A DNA stretch of 49,821 nt from contig DAIDHL010000010.1 of the NCBI GenBank assembly GCA_027459745.1, positions 1-49,821 on the forward strand, written 5' to 3'. The stretch comes from Candidatus Levyibacteriota bacterium (GTDB lineage Bacteria; Patescibacteriota; Microgenomatia; Levybacterales; UBA12049). Below are positions 36,356 to 46,124 of this stretch, piece by piece. Both the position numbers and the translations under genes were made by a program. Under the pieces are notes generated by a model. It saw nothing but the letters and a program-made list of their open reading frames with translations, was not told the origin of the DNA and searched no databases. Within the stretch, counting starts at the first letter, position 1, and every line of letters begins with the position of its first letter.

Positions 36356-38005
36356 TTAAATTTTACCTGGATTGTAATGAACTAACTTATATATTTTTTC
36401 AACCGAGACTTGCCATTGTCCGACTATTTGAGCCTGTCCAAATCCTGCAATGGGAAAATCGGAATTGGCGATTACCTGACAAGGTTGTGATTCACAAACT
36501 ACGAATAACTGATTGGTAACAGTAGTACGATTAGGGTCATTGATAAGATTATCAATCGTCACAGGATCACGATGTGCGATATGGAAAAAGTATAGATATG
36601 CATCTGGAGAATCTCCTTTCGAAGCTAAAGCAAAGTTATAAGGTTGGTTATTGGTCTTACTAAGTATAAAATCTGATACTTCCTGCATTTGTCGCATTTG
36701 ATTATTTGGAGCATATTGAATAGGAGTTTTATAAAAATTAAAAGCTATTATACAAACAAGAATTATAAGGGCTAAACTATTATAAACTTTGTGAGATTTT
36801 CTAATCCTTGTAATTACATAAAAAAGATTTCCATATAATAAAAATGGCAGAACAAACATAAATTCAAAATAGTAATCATATATCGGTTTGTGATAAAAAG
36901 AGAAAAGACATACTCCCAAAATTAACCATAAAAAAAGCAACATAGCAAACAGTTTATCTTTGATAAAACGTATTGCGTACACAGATACCAAGGATATAAC
37001 CACGATTACAGCCATCCATAAAATTAATAATCCTGATGGGTATGAGCTAGTCGAGTTGTAACTAAATTCTTTATTAGGATAATAATAAATTAGATGTCCA
37101 AATAGTCTAAAGAAGACATCTGAGATAGTAGTCCAAAAAGGATTATGTGTAATATCGTTGGCTGTAGGATCTCCCACCAGAATAAATTTCCAAATTGCCT
37201 TGGTGTTCTCAAATTGATGCCTGATCTCAAAGGCAATAAAGGGTGAAAATCCAATTAGAAAACCCAATATTAACTGCAAATACTGCTTTATATCCCTACC
37301 AATTGATTCTTTAAAACTCTTTAAATAATTTTTTATACCCTTTTGTGATGCGACCAAATAACTGTTACCACATAAAACAAAGAAAAAAATTACAACTCCT
37401 GTAAAAACTTCTATATAATGCAGTTGAAGTGCTATACCATATAAAAAACCTGCAGACACTATCCATTTCCAGGCGGTTTTCTTTACTCCCAGGTATAGCC
37501 AATATAACAGCAGTAAAGTAAAAAATGGCATAGGGTTGGGATTCCATGAAGATCTGGAATAAGTAATAACCAAAGGAGAAATAGCATACAATATAGCCGC
37601 AACCAAAGCTCCACTAACACCAAAGAATTTTTTGGAAATATAGTAGATCAACCAAACCGTAGCAACACTTAACAGTGCAATCATCACTGCGGGTCCAACC
37701 GGACTATTATTAAATAGCGCAAAAAAAGGAGCCATCATATAGTAATAAATAGGACCTGTGAAGAAATCTCCGGCTGATGCTCGCGGTCCAAGCAGAGTTA
37801 AATGGCCATGAAGTATATTATACGCAACCAATGCATCTCTTCCTTCATCACCCAAAAAAGTCAGATAAGCAGCAATATTATATAAGCGGAGGAATCCTGC
37901 TATAGCTAGTATGATAAGCAAAAATATCAATTCTTTATATTTATTCCAGAGTTTCATGCGGATATTAAAACAAAATCTATTATAATACTTTGTTTTCTTC
38001 AACAA
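36356..38005 (-). CDS. GT39/ArnT-like integral membrane glycosyltransferase
   Basis: 'RLYNIAAYLTFLGDEGRDALVAYNILHGHLTLLGPRAS' followed by multiple TM segments. Confidence 0.82.
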   Translation of the reverse strand: MLKKTKYYNRFCFNIRMKLWNKYKELIFLLIILAIAGFLRLYNIAAYLTFLGDEGRDALVAYNILHGHLTLLGPRASAGDFFTGPIYYYMMAPFFALFNNSPVGPAVMIALLSVATVWLIYYISKKFFGVSGALVAAILYAISPLVITYSRSSWNPNPMPFFTLLLLYWLYLGVKKTAWKWIVSAGFLYGIALQLHYIEVFTGVVIFFFVLCGNSYLVASQKGIKNYLKSFKESIGRDIKQYLQLILGFLIGFSPFIAFEIRHQFENTKAIWKFILVGDPTANDITHNPFWTTISDVFFRLFGHLIYYYPNKEFSYNSTSSYPSGLLILWMAVIVVISLVSVYAIRFIKDKLFAMLLFLWLILGVCLFSFYHKPIYDYYFEFMFVLPFLLYGNLFYVITRIRKSHKVYNSLALIILVCIIAFNFYKTPIQYAPNNQMRQMQEVSDFILSKTNNQPYNFALASKGDSPDAYLYFFHIAHRDPVTIDNLINDPNRTTVTNQLFVVCESQPCQVIANSDFPIAGFGQAQIVGQWQVSVEKIYKLVHYNPGKI

Positions 38006-39173
38006 TCAGATTTTTCTTCAAATATTGTGTCTTCCAAATTACCTTATTATAAATAATGTAGTTTAACGGAATCACCAAGAAAATAATTGTCGGAAAAAGA
38101 ATTGCAATTCTGGTCTTGAGCATAAATCCAAAAATATGCATATTAGGTCCTAATACCAATTCTGCCAGCCAAATAGCTACCACTTGAATAATAATCGAGC
38201 CCAAAGAGGCAATGTTAAATTTCACCATTTTCACCCAAATATTTGAACTTTCTTTTATACTATGTGTATCATTAAACGTCCAAAAATGATTGATTAAAAA
38301 ATTTGAAATAATGGCACTTTCAGCTCCTACTCCTACCGCCAGCCAGTCTGGTACATGAAATATTCTCGCACTACCTTCTTGAAGTAGTAACTGAATTATA
38401 AATCCCGTACCTCCCACAAACAAAAACTTTATAATTCGAATCGAATCGTCAAATTTTAAACGCAAAACGACAAACATTGATTCAAAGGATTCTTTCTTGT
38501 TAATTTTACTTACGCCTTCTTTCCGCTCATAAAAAATGATTGGTATTTCTTTAACCTTTGCTCCCATTTTTACTACATCATGTAGTACATGTAGTTTGTA
38601 AGCAAATGCCTTGGAATATAGATGTTCTAGATCAACTTTCTTCAAATATTCTGTTTTAGTTAACTTAAAACCCGAAGTAATGTCGTGTATAGAAAAGTTC
38701 AACCATACTACTCTAGCAAATAATCCCCCAAATTTACTGAGTAATTTGCGATCTAATCCCCACTCTTTGGGCACAGCACCACCGGGAATATACCGACTGC
38801 CTATAACATAATCATATCCCTCATCCATAGCGGCAACCAATCTTGGTAAATCATGCGGGTCATGTTGAAAATCTGCATCAAACTCTATAACTGCATAAGC
38901 TTCAAGTTTATCTATGGCGTAACGCATAGCTCTCGCATATGCCGCTCCTAAACCAGCCTTTTTACCTTCAAGCAAATTCAGATTTTTGTATTCTTTCATA
39001 AACTTTTCAACTACATTTTTTGTCCCATCAGGAGATGAATCATCAGCAATTAATATGCCTAGTTGATGATTTTTTATTTGTGGAAAAATCTCTTTTTCTA
39101 ACAGTGGAATCATTTTCTCAATATTTTCTTTTTCGTTATAAGTAGGAATAATAACTATAATCTTCATAATCAT
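37980..39173 (-). CDS. GT2 (DPM1-like) fused to a GtrA-like membrane domain
   Basis: 'IIPTYNEKENIEKMIPLLE', 'DDSSPDGT', 'EFDADFQHDPHDLPRLV'; C-terminal 'FLFVGGTGFIIQLLLQEG...AIISNFLINHFWTF' = GtrA. Confidence 0.92.
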   Translation of the reverse strand: MIMKIIVIIPTYNEKENIEKMIPLLEKEIFPQIKNHQLGILIADDSSPDGTKNVVEKFMKEYKNLNLLEGKKAGLGAAYARAMRYAIDKLEAYAVIEFDADFQHDPHDLPRLVAAMDEGYDYVIGSRYIPGGAVPKEWGLDRKLLSKFGGLFARVVWLNFSIHDITSGFKLTKTEYLKKVDLEHLYSKAFAYKLHVLHDVVKMGAKVKEIPIIFYERKEGVSKINKKESFESMFVVLRLKFDDSIRIIKFLFVGGTGFIIQLLLQEGSARIFHVPDWLAVGVGAESAIISNFLINHFWTFNDTHSIKESSNIWVKMVKFNIASLGSIIIQVVAIWLAELVLGPNMHIFGFMLKTRIAILFPTIIFLVIPLNYIIYNKVIWKTQYLKKNLIVEENKVL

Positions 39174-39206
39174 TGATATTTAAGCAGAATATTACTTAAA
39201 ATATCT

Positions 39207-40178
39207 TTACTTTATTTCTGGCAATAATTCTGACTTAAAATAGTCAATGGTCTTTCTCAAACCTTCTTCTAAACTTACCCGAGGTTCCCAATTCAAAAGC
39301 TGCTTTGCTTTTGTAATATCAGGCTGACGACGCAGGGGATCATTTTGCGGCAAAGCCTCGGAAAACTCGATTTTTACGTCTGCATTAACTAAATTTTTGA
39401 CCATTGTTGCATATTCTAAAATAGTGTGTTCCTCCGGAGAACCGATATTAACGATCTCCCCTCTGGTATCAGAACCAAACATCAATTTTATCATACCTTC
39501 CACAGTATCACTGACGTAACATAAAGAGCGCGTTTGACTTCCGTCTCCAAAGATTGTAATTGACTGGCCCTTAAGTGCCTGCAAGATAAATACAATCAAC
39601 ATTCTCATATCTTTCATATTCATATTGGGACCATAAGTATTAAAAATTCTGATTATCCTGGCATCTAAATTTTTTTCTCGACAGTAGTAAGCAACTAAGG
39701 TCTCACCAAATCTTTTAGCTTCATCGTAGACAGATCTTGGCCCGGTGGTAGAGACATTCCCATTATATGTCTCCTTTTGTGGATGCTGCAAAGGATCTCC
39801 ATATACTTCGGAAGTTGAAGCAAAAAGAAATTTAGCATTATTGCGTAATGCAAAATCTAATAATTGGTGTGTTCCTGTTGTATTGACCATCATAGTTTCC
39901 ATAGCTAGTTTATGATAACTGATTTCACTATGATGATTAGGTGAAGCAGGTGAGGCTAGATGAAAAACGTAGTCGGCATTTAACTCCTCTGCTAAAGGAA
40001 GAGTAACATCCTGATGGATAAATTGGAAATTATCATTTTCTTTAAGTTGGTCAACATTTTTACCATTACTGGTTATAAGACTGTCTATGGCTATTACCTT
40101 ATAACCCATATCCAACAAACGAGCGCAAAGATGAGAGCCAATAAATCCAGCCCCTCCGGTAACAATTACTGTTTCCAT
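39207..40178 (-). CDS. UDP-glucuronate decarboxylase-like SDR (UXS family)
   Basis: 'METVIVTGGAGFIGSHLCARLL', 'FASTSEVYGDPLQHPQKETYNGNVSTTGPRSVYDEAKRFGETL', 'RIFNTYGPNM'. Confidence 0.85.
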   Translation of the reverse strand: METVIVTGGAGFIGSHLCARLLDMGYKVIAIDSLITSNGKNVDQLKENDNFQFIHQDVTLPLAEELNADYVFHLASPASPNHHSEISYHKLAMETMMVNTTGTHQLLDFALRNNAKFLFASTSEVYGDPLQHPQKETYNGNVSTTGPRSVYDEAKRFGETLVAYYCREKNLDARIIRIFNTYGPNMNMKDMRMLIVFILQALKGQSITIFGDGSQTRSLCYVSDTVEGMIKLMFGSDTRGEIVNIGSPEEHTILEYATMVKNLVNADVKIEFSEALPQNDPLRRQPDITKAKQLLNWEPRVSLEEGLRKTIDYFKSELLPEIK

Positions 40179-40252
40179 AAATATGACTCTATTGTACAAG
40201 AAAAACAGCTGTTGAGAAAAGTCCCTCTTTTGTGATAGAGTATAGATGTTCT

Positions 40253-41257
40253 ATGGCAAAAAATGCTCTGATTATTGGAGTTTCCTCACAAGATGGTTCT
40301 TATTTAGCTGAACTATTATTAGAAAAAGGCTACAATGTAACGGGTACTGTACGTCATTCGACCAGTTTTTATCACGAGAATATCAAACATTTATATGGAA
40401 AGATAGCGATAGAAATCGCAGATTTAATCGATCTGGAAAGCCTTGCCCATGCCATGCGTGAGCACAAACCAGACGAGGTATATAATATTGCCGCTCAATC
40501 AATACCTGCTGACAGCTGGACGCATCCCTTCTATACTGGAGAAGTCACGGCTATCGGTCCGGTACGAGTCATGGAAGCAATAAGACACTTTGCGCCTAAT
40601 GCTCGATTTTATCAAGCCACCAGTCGGGAAATCTTTGGGAACATTCAAGCAGAATCTGCTACTGAAAGTACACCTTTTGACGGTAATAATCCCTATGGCA
40701 TTGCAAAAGCTTATGCCCACATGATGACTCGCTGTTATAGAGAATCCTATGATATGTTTACCTGTGGTGGAATACTATTCAATCATGAATCTCCCCGTCG
40801 TGGTCTTCATTTTGTAACCAGAAAAATTACGGCTGGAGTTGCGTGTATTAAAAACCAAGTAAAAAATATGCCAATGAATGAAGCAGGTGAGCCATTGATT
40901 GGCACTGATAGAAAACTGCATATGGGTTGGTTGGACTCACAGCGCGACTGGGGTTATGCCAAGGAGTATGTGGAGGCCATGTGGTTGATGCTTCAACAAG
41001 ATAAACCCCAAGATTACGTTATTGGCACCAATACCACTCACTCTGTACGCGATGTTTGCAAAATTGCGTTTGCACATGTGGGATTAAATTGGGAAGATTA
41101 TGTGGTAGAGAATAAAAAGTTCTTCCGCCCAACTGAGATTAAGGAATTGAAAGGTGATTATTCTAAAGCCAAGCAAGACCTAGGTTGGGAACCCAAAACC
41201 AGTTTTGAAGATTTGATCAAACTCATGGTTGATGCAGATCTTGAAAGATTTAAATAG
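40253..41257 (+). CDS. gmd: GDP-mannose 4,6-dehydratase
   Basis: 'ALIIGVSSQDGSYLAELLLEKGYNVTGTVRHS', 'NPYGIAKAYAHMMTRCYRESY', 'GILFNHESPRRGLHFVTRKIT'. Confidence 0.88.
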   Translation: MAKNALIIGVSSQDGSYLAELLLEKGYNVTGTVRHSTSFYHENIKHLYGKIAIEIADLIDLESLAHAMREHKPDEVYNIAAQSIPADSWTHPFYTGEVTAIGPVRVMEAIRHFAPNARFYQATSREIFGNIQAESATESTPFDGNNPYGIAKAYAHMMTRCYRESYDMFTCGGILFNHESPRRGLHFVTRKITAGVACIKNQVKNMPMNEAGEPLIGTDRKLHMGWLDSQRDWGYAKEYVEAMWLMLQQDKPQDYVIGTNTTHSVRDVCKIAFAHVGLNWEDYVVENKKFFRPTEIKELKGDYSKAKQDLGWEPKTSFEDLIKLMVDADLERFK

Positions 41258-41287
41258 ACAATTTTTTATTGATAAGTAAGAAAACCT

Positions 41288-42250
41288 CTAAATACTTTTT
41301 CGCCAATATTCCAGCAGCTCTTTGAGCGTAGTATCGATATCAATCTCTGTTTCCCAGCCTGTTAAATCTTTAAACTTCGTCGCATCACATACCAGTTCGG
41401 GGATATCACTTGGTCTCATTTTGGTCGGATCTGCTTTAATTTCAATCCTTGATTGCGACATCTTCAACAGTTTATCCAGTAAACTGCCAATTTCATATGA
41501 CTGTCCACTACCTATGTTATAGACCTCACCTGGTACACCATATTCAGCAGCTAGGACATAACCTCTCACCATGTCGTGTACATCTGTAAAATCACGTTTG
41601 GTGGTAATATTTCCTACTGCTAGCACTGGCTCAATTTGCTTATTTTCAATTTTGGCAATTTGCTGGGCAAAATATGAGAGACTTATTTCCGTATTCAGTC
41701 GAGGACCCAAATGATTAAACGGACGCAGCCGAATAATTGGCATTTTGTAAGCCAGGAAATATTGCAGTGCTATAAAATCCTGTGTTATTTTTGATACAGC
41801 ATAAGGATTATCCGGATTTAAAGGAGTATTTTCATTAATGGGCAGATCCTCTTTCTTAACTTGTCCATAGACATTAGCTGAAGAAATTACAATAACTTTT
41901 GTATTCGATAAATTTTGTCGTCGTAAGGATTCAAATAAATTAATTTGTGCAGACGCATTATTGGAAATAACCAATGAGGGGTTACGATAGCTATCACTAA
42001 CAGTACTAATTGCGGCTAAATGATAAATAATATCAGGACGATTAGTTTCTATTAAGCTAGAAACCGCACTAAAGTCTGTTAAATCAACCTTCACTAAATG
42101 CAAATTATTTTTTATCTGTTCTATATTCTCTAAACTTCTATCTGATAAATAAGTTCCGATTATTACGTCTTCTGGAGCTTTATCAACTAAATATTCAGCT
42201 AAAAAACTACCCGCAAAACCTGTAATACCGGTAATTAATATTTTTTTCAT
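41288..42250 (-). CDS. rmd: GDP-6-deoxy-D-mannose reductase-like SDR
   Basis: 'ILITGITGFAGSFLAEYL', 'NPYAVSKITQDFIALQY', 'IRLRPFNHLGPRLNT'. Confidence 0.8.
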   Translation of the reverse strand: MKKILITGITGFAGSFLAEYLVDKAPEDVIIGTYLSDRSLENIEQIKNNLHLVKVDLTDFSAVSSLIETNRPDIIYHLAAISTVSDSYRNPSLVISNNASAQINLFESLRRQNLSNTKVIVISSANVYGQVKKEDLPINENTPLNPDNPYAVSKITQDFIALQYFLAYKMPIIRLRPFNHLGPRLNTEISLSYFAQQIAKIENKQIEPVLAVGNITTKRDFTDVHDMVRGYVLAAEYGVPGEVYNIGSGQSYEIGSLLDKLLKMSQSRIEIKADPTKMRPSDIPELVCDATKFKDLTGWETEIDIDTTLKELLEYWRKSI

Positions 42251-42326
42251 TCAATGTAGTATAGCATAGGAGCTGCAAAATTTTCAGATTTCGTCGCTTA
42301 AATGGATAATTTTAAACTTAAATGGC

Positions 42327-43622
42327 TTAGCGGCCCACACCAAGGTAATTAAAACCTAATTTCTTCATTTCTACCGGATCATAAATATTTCTTCCATCAA
42401 TTAAATTAGCCGTTTTCATCATATCTTTAACCTTAGTCATATTCATTTCTTTAAACTCATTCCATTCAGTAACTAACATCAATAAATCGGCTTCTTTGGC
42501 TACCCCATATTCATCGTCACAGTAAACAATATCCTTTTCATCTTTGAAAATTTTTTTTCCATTTTCCTGAGCGATCGGATCAAAAGTTTTAATTTTGGCT
42601 CCTGCCTTTAATAAGGCCCGAATAATATAAATAGCTGGCGCATCACGCATATCGTCAGTATCAGGTTTGAAAGCCAAACCTAAAATACCGATAGTTTTAC
42701 CATCGACATCTCCCAGCATTTTTTTCGCTTTAGTAACCATCAACTCCATAGCTTCCAGGTTAATATCCTGAGCAGATTTTATCATTGAGAAATTGTAACC
42801 ATTTTCTTTGGCAATCGCATCTAAAGCTTTTACATCTTTGGGGAAACAAGATCCACCCCAACCCGCGCCGGCATTAAGAAAAGCGGTACCTATTCTACGA
42901 TCTAATCCAACTCCTCGCAACACATCAGGTCCGTTAGCTCCGGTTTTTTCTGAAAGCTGAGCAATGGCATTGGCAAAGGAAATTTTAATTGCCAAGAAAG
43001 CGTTTGAGGCGTATTTAATCATCTCAGCTGTAGGAATATTGGTCAAAACCATCTCTCCATCAATCGGCTTATGTAGTTCCACCAATTTGTCCTGAGCCTT
43101 TTGTGTTTCTGTACCGATGACAATACGACTTGGATGAAGTGTGTCAGTAATAGCAACTCCTTCGCGCAAGAATTCCGGCACAGAAGCGACATCAAATTCA
43201 GCATTTTCTGGTCTGACATTATTAATTAATTCTTTAACTTTAAAGTTAGTGCCAATGGGTACAGTACTTTTAACAATAACTACCGTATAATCCTGTAAAT
43301 GTTTGCCAATTTCTTCCGCTACGGAAAACACGACTGATAAATCTGCTTCACCTGTTGGCATTGGCGGAGTACCTACTGCAATAAAGACTACTTCTGATTC
43401 TTTTACACCGTCATAATCTAGAGAAAATAGTAAACGACCAGCATCAACGTTGCGTTTGACCATTTCCTCAAGACCCGGTTCGTATATAGGTAAAACACCA
43501 TTTTTAAGGTTATCAATCTTCTCCTGAGTATGTCCAATGACATGAACTGTATTACCTAAATCAGCAAATACTGTGGCTGTAACTAATCCAACATATCCAT
43601 GACCTACAAATGTAATTGTCAT
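42327..43622 (-). CDS. ugd: UDP-glucose 6-dehydrogenase
   Basis: 'MTITFVGHGYVGLVTATVFADLGNTVH', 'GAGWGGSCFPKDVKAL', 'ILGLAFKPDTDDMRDAPAI'. Confidence 0.95.
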   Translation of the reverse strand: MTITFVGHGYVGLVTATVFADLGNTVHVIGHTQEKIDNLKNGVLPIYEPGLEEMVKRNVDAGRLLFSLDYDGVKESEVVFIAVGTPPMPTGEADLSVVFSVAEEIGKHLQDYTVVIVKSTVPIGTNFKVKELINNVRPENAEFDVASVPEFLREGVAITDTLHPSRIVIGTETQKAQDKLVELHKPIDGEMVLTNIPTAEMIKYASNAFLAIKISFANAIAQLSEKTGANGPDVLRGVGLDRRIGTAFLNAGAGWGGSCFPKDVKALDAIAKENGYNFSMIKSAQDINLEAMELMVTKAKKMLGDVDGKTIGILGLAFKPDTDDMRDAPAIYIIRALLKAGAKIKTFDPIAQENGKKIFKDEKDIVYCDDEYGVAKEADLLMLVTEWNEFKEMNMTKVKDMMKTANLIDGRNIYDPVEMKKLGFNYLGVGR

Positions 43623-43666
43623 AAAACAAGATTTATTTTAGCACTAAACCAACAATATAAAAAGAA

Positions 43667-44206
43667 TCAAATCTTCCCGCTTTGCCTTAATTTATCCACC
43701 CATAAAATATTAGTAACTGCTGCGGCCGTATTAATTTCCCCTGTTAACACTTTTTCTATCGCTTCTTGAAGAGGTAACTTCACTACAGAAATCTCCTCAG
43801 CCTCCTCAAGATCTCTCTTTACCATACTCAGCCCCTTGGCTAAAAATAATCTAGTCTCCCAGGTTAATATACTACTCGCTGCCTGATACTTACCTAATTC
43901 CAACCAATCAGTAGCAGTTATACCTGCTTCTTCTTGCAATTCCTTTTTTGCTGTATCTAATGCACTTAGACCATGTTCCACCATTCCCCCAACTGTTTGG
44001 AGTAAATATTTCTTATACATATACCTGTATTCTTTTATCAAATAAATATCTCCATTCTTGTCCATAGGAATAACTGAAATAGATGGATCACGCCGGCCCT
44101 GAAGATAAGTTCTTTTTGAACCATCTTTCAATTCCAGATTAACTTCATTAATCTTAAAAAAATCGGCTGTCAAAACAGTTTTTTCTGATAGAACTTTAGT
44201 ACTCAT
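43667..44206 (-). CDS. NUDIX hydrolase
   Basis: NUDIX box 'GGMVEHGLSALDTAKKELQEEAGI'. Confidence 0.9.
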   Translation of the reverse strand: MSTKVLSEKTVLTADFFKINEVNLELKDGSKRTYLQGRRDPSISVIPMDKNGDIYLIKEYRYMYKKYLLQTVGGMVEHGLSALDTAKKELQEEAGITATDWLELGKYQAASSILTWETRLFLAKGLSMVKRDLEEAEEISVVKLPLQEAIEKVLTGEINTAAAVTNILWVDKLRQSGKI

Positions 44207-44754
44207 AATTCATTTTTCTTTATATATTCCTCCAGATAATGATAAGCGACAATCGTTGGACCATCTAAAATCTTCCGCTGAGAAATTAATTGTCCCATTT
44301 CCTCAAAAGTTGAATCAACATATTCAAAAAATTCTCCCTCTTCCGGCTTGGACTCTCCCTGTTCTAAATCTGTCGCTAAATAAACATAACATTTCTGGTC
44401 TGTCGTACCTGGCCCATACCAGTACCAACCAAGTTCTATTAGTTTGTCAGCTTTCATTCCCATCTCTTCTTCTAACTCAATAACTGCGGTATCATAAGGA
44501 TTTTTACCCTCCACAAAACCCATAGGAAATTCTAACGAGATATTTTTAATATGATATCTAAATTGTTTTACTAAATGCAATTTTTTATCGGCAGACATGG
44601 GAATAACCACGCTAAAAGGTGATTTTCTGCGGACATAAAAAGTCCCTGTTTTACCATCAGGAAACTCTACTTCATCTTTCCAGATTTCCCAATATTTATT
44701 TTTATAATCTATCTTTGAAGACAAAGTTTTCCAATTAGTTGAAACTTTAGACAT
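44203..44754 (-). CDS. NUDIX hydrolase
   Basis: NUDIX box 'GFVEGKNPYDTAVIELEEEMGM'; 4-nt overlap with the next NUDIX gene. Confidence 0.88.
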   Translation of the reverse strand: MSKVSTNWKTLSSKIDYKNKYWEIWKDEVEFPDGKTGTFYVRRKSPFSVVIPMSADKKLHLVKQFRYHIKNISLEFPMGFVEGKNPYDTAVIELEEEMGMKADKLIELGWYWYGPGTTDQKCYVYLATDLEQGESKPEEGEFFEYVDSTFEEMGQLISQRKILDGPTIVAYHYLEEYIKKNEL

Positions 44755-44788
44755 AGTTTAAAATTTACCTACAAGTACCTGCTATATG

Positions 44789-45673
44789 TCATTCAGGCTT
44801 GTCCAGAATCTGCCCCATTTTGGATTTAATAATCTCTAAACTTTCTTGTAAAGAATGTAACTTAACTCCCAAATTTAAAATTTTAGAACTACTCAATGAA
44901 GTATTAAAAGGCCTGAATGCTTTACCGGCAAAATATTCTTCGCGTGTTGTAGTACCGATCAATCTTTTATCTAAACTAAAAGCCTCCGCAATCTGTTGAG
45001 CAATGCTGTATGGAGTCAAAGCTTCAGAGCCACCCACATGATAAATACCTCGCGCATTTTGTGTGATTAAAATATCCATTGCTTGGGCTAAATCATCCAG
45101 CCAGGTGGGTGTAAATGTTTCATCCGTAATTCCTTTGATGGGTAAATTTTGCGACAAACGATTATATATCGCCTGCACAAAATGTTTTTTATTATTGAGA
45201 AATGTAAAGGGAAAAGCGATACGCAAAATAAGAAAATGCAAACCTGAATTTTCAACTATTTTTTCTCCTTCAGCTTTGGTAACCGCATACCAATCTTGGG
45301 GATCTCTATCATCATCTTCAGAATAATTACCTTTATCGCCAGAAAAAACTAAATCAGTAGAAATATAAATTAATTTTTTATTGTCTTTTTTACACGCTTC
45401 AACGACATTCTTAACCCCTGTGACATTGATCTTCCACGCTTCACCATTCTCACCCAACTCTTTGTCTTTCTCACATCCATCCACATCGGCTTTAGCCGCA
45501 TATAAAATTACCCATTCATGTTCATTGTCTTGGGAAATAATTTCTAAACTTGGTGGATTAGTAATGTCTAGGCCACTTGCTCGACTTAAGTCAGTAAATG
45601 TATATTTGGCATTTAAAACTGCTGCGACTCTGGATCCAACTAACCCGTTTCCTCCGATGGTAAATATATTCAT
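44789..45673 (-). CDS. dTDP-4-dehydrorhamnose reductase-like SDR (RmlD family)
   Basis: 'MNIFTIGGNGLVGSRVAAVL', 'LIYISTDLVFSGDKGNYSEDDDRDPQDWYAVTKAEGEKIV'. Confidence 0.82.
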   Translation of the reverse strand: MNIFTIGGNGLVGSRVAAVLNAKYTFTDLSRASGLDITNPPSLEIISQDNEHEWVILYAAKADVDGCEKDKELGENGEAWKINVTGVKNVVEACKKDNKKLIYISTDLVFSGDKGNYSEDDDRDPQDWYAVTKAEGEKIVENSGLHFLILRIAFPFTFLNNKKHFVQAIYNRLSQNLPIKGITDETFTPTWLDDLAQAMDILITQNARGIYHVGGSEALTPYSIAQQIAEAFSLDKRLIGTTTREEYFAGKAFRPFNTSLSSSKILNLGVKLHSLQESLEIIKSKMGQILDKPE

Positions 45674-45701
45674 AAAGATATAAATTTAAAATAGTATTAA
45701 A

Positions 45702-46115
45702 CTAGACTTCTTTTATGTTCTTGTCTCTAATAGTGAGGTACTGTTGATAATCTTCTAAGTAATCACTTCTATCTGGGTTATAATTGGTCGAAGACAACGC
45801 TAATAAAATCGCATCGGAAGAAAAGTCCTTAAACCCATGCCAAACATAATTGGGGACATACAAAGCTGTTTCGCCTCCAGACATGCTTATCTCCTCTTTT
45901 CCCTTACCACTATCAATAACCGCCGTGCAAGAACCACTTAACAATAAAAAAAATTCTTTTTCTCTATAATGACAATGTTCACCCGTAGCTTGCTTGGCCT
46001 CCGAAATAAAATAAATTCTTTTAACTTCAAAATCTATATAATCTTTAAGCTCTACTGGATGCATTATGAATTTTTCAGTGGATTTATTCTCTATGTCTAT
46101 AATTTTAAACTTCAT
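45702..46115 (-). CDS. FdtA/WxcM-like cupin (dTDP-hexose 3,4-ketoisomerase family)
   Basis: 'FEVKRIYFISEAKQATGEHCHYREKEFFLLLSGSCTAVIDSGKGKEEISMSGGETALYVPNYVWHGFKDFSSDAILLALSS'. Confidence 0.8.
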   Translation of the reverse strand: MKFKIIDIENKSTEKFIMHPVELKDYIDFEVKRIYFISEAKQATGEHCHYREKEFFLLLSGSCTAVIDSGKGKEEISMSGGETALYVPNYVWHGFKDFSSDAILLALSSTNYNPDRSDYLEDYQQYLTIRDKNIKEV

Positions 46116-46124
46116 AGAAAGATA

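Noticed and set aside
45702-46115. Cupin gene as rfbC/rmlC
   Set aside because: Too short and with the FdtA/WxcM-type H-x-H pattern rather than RmlC sequence features.
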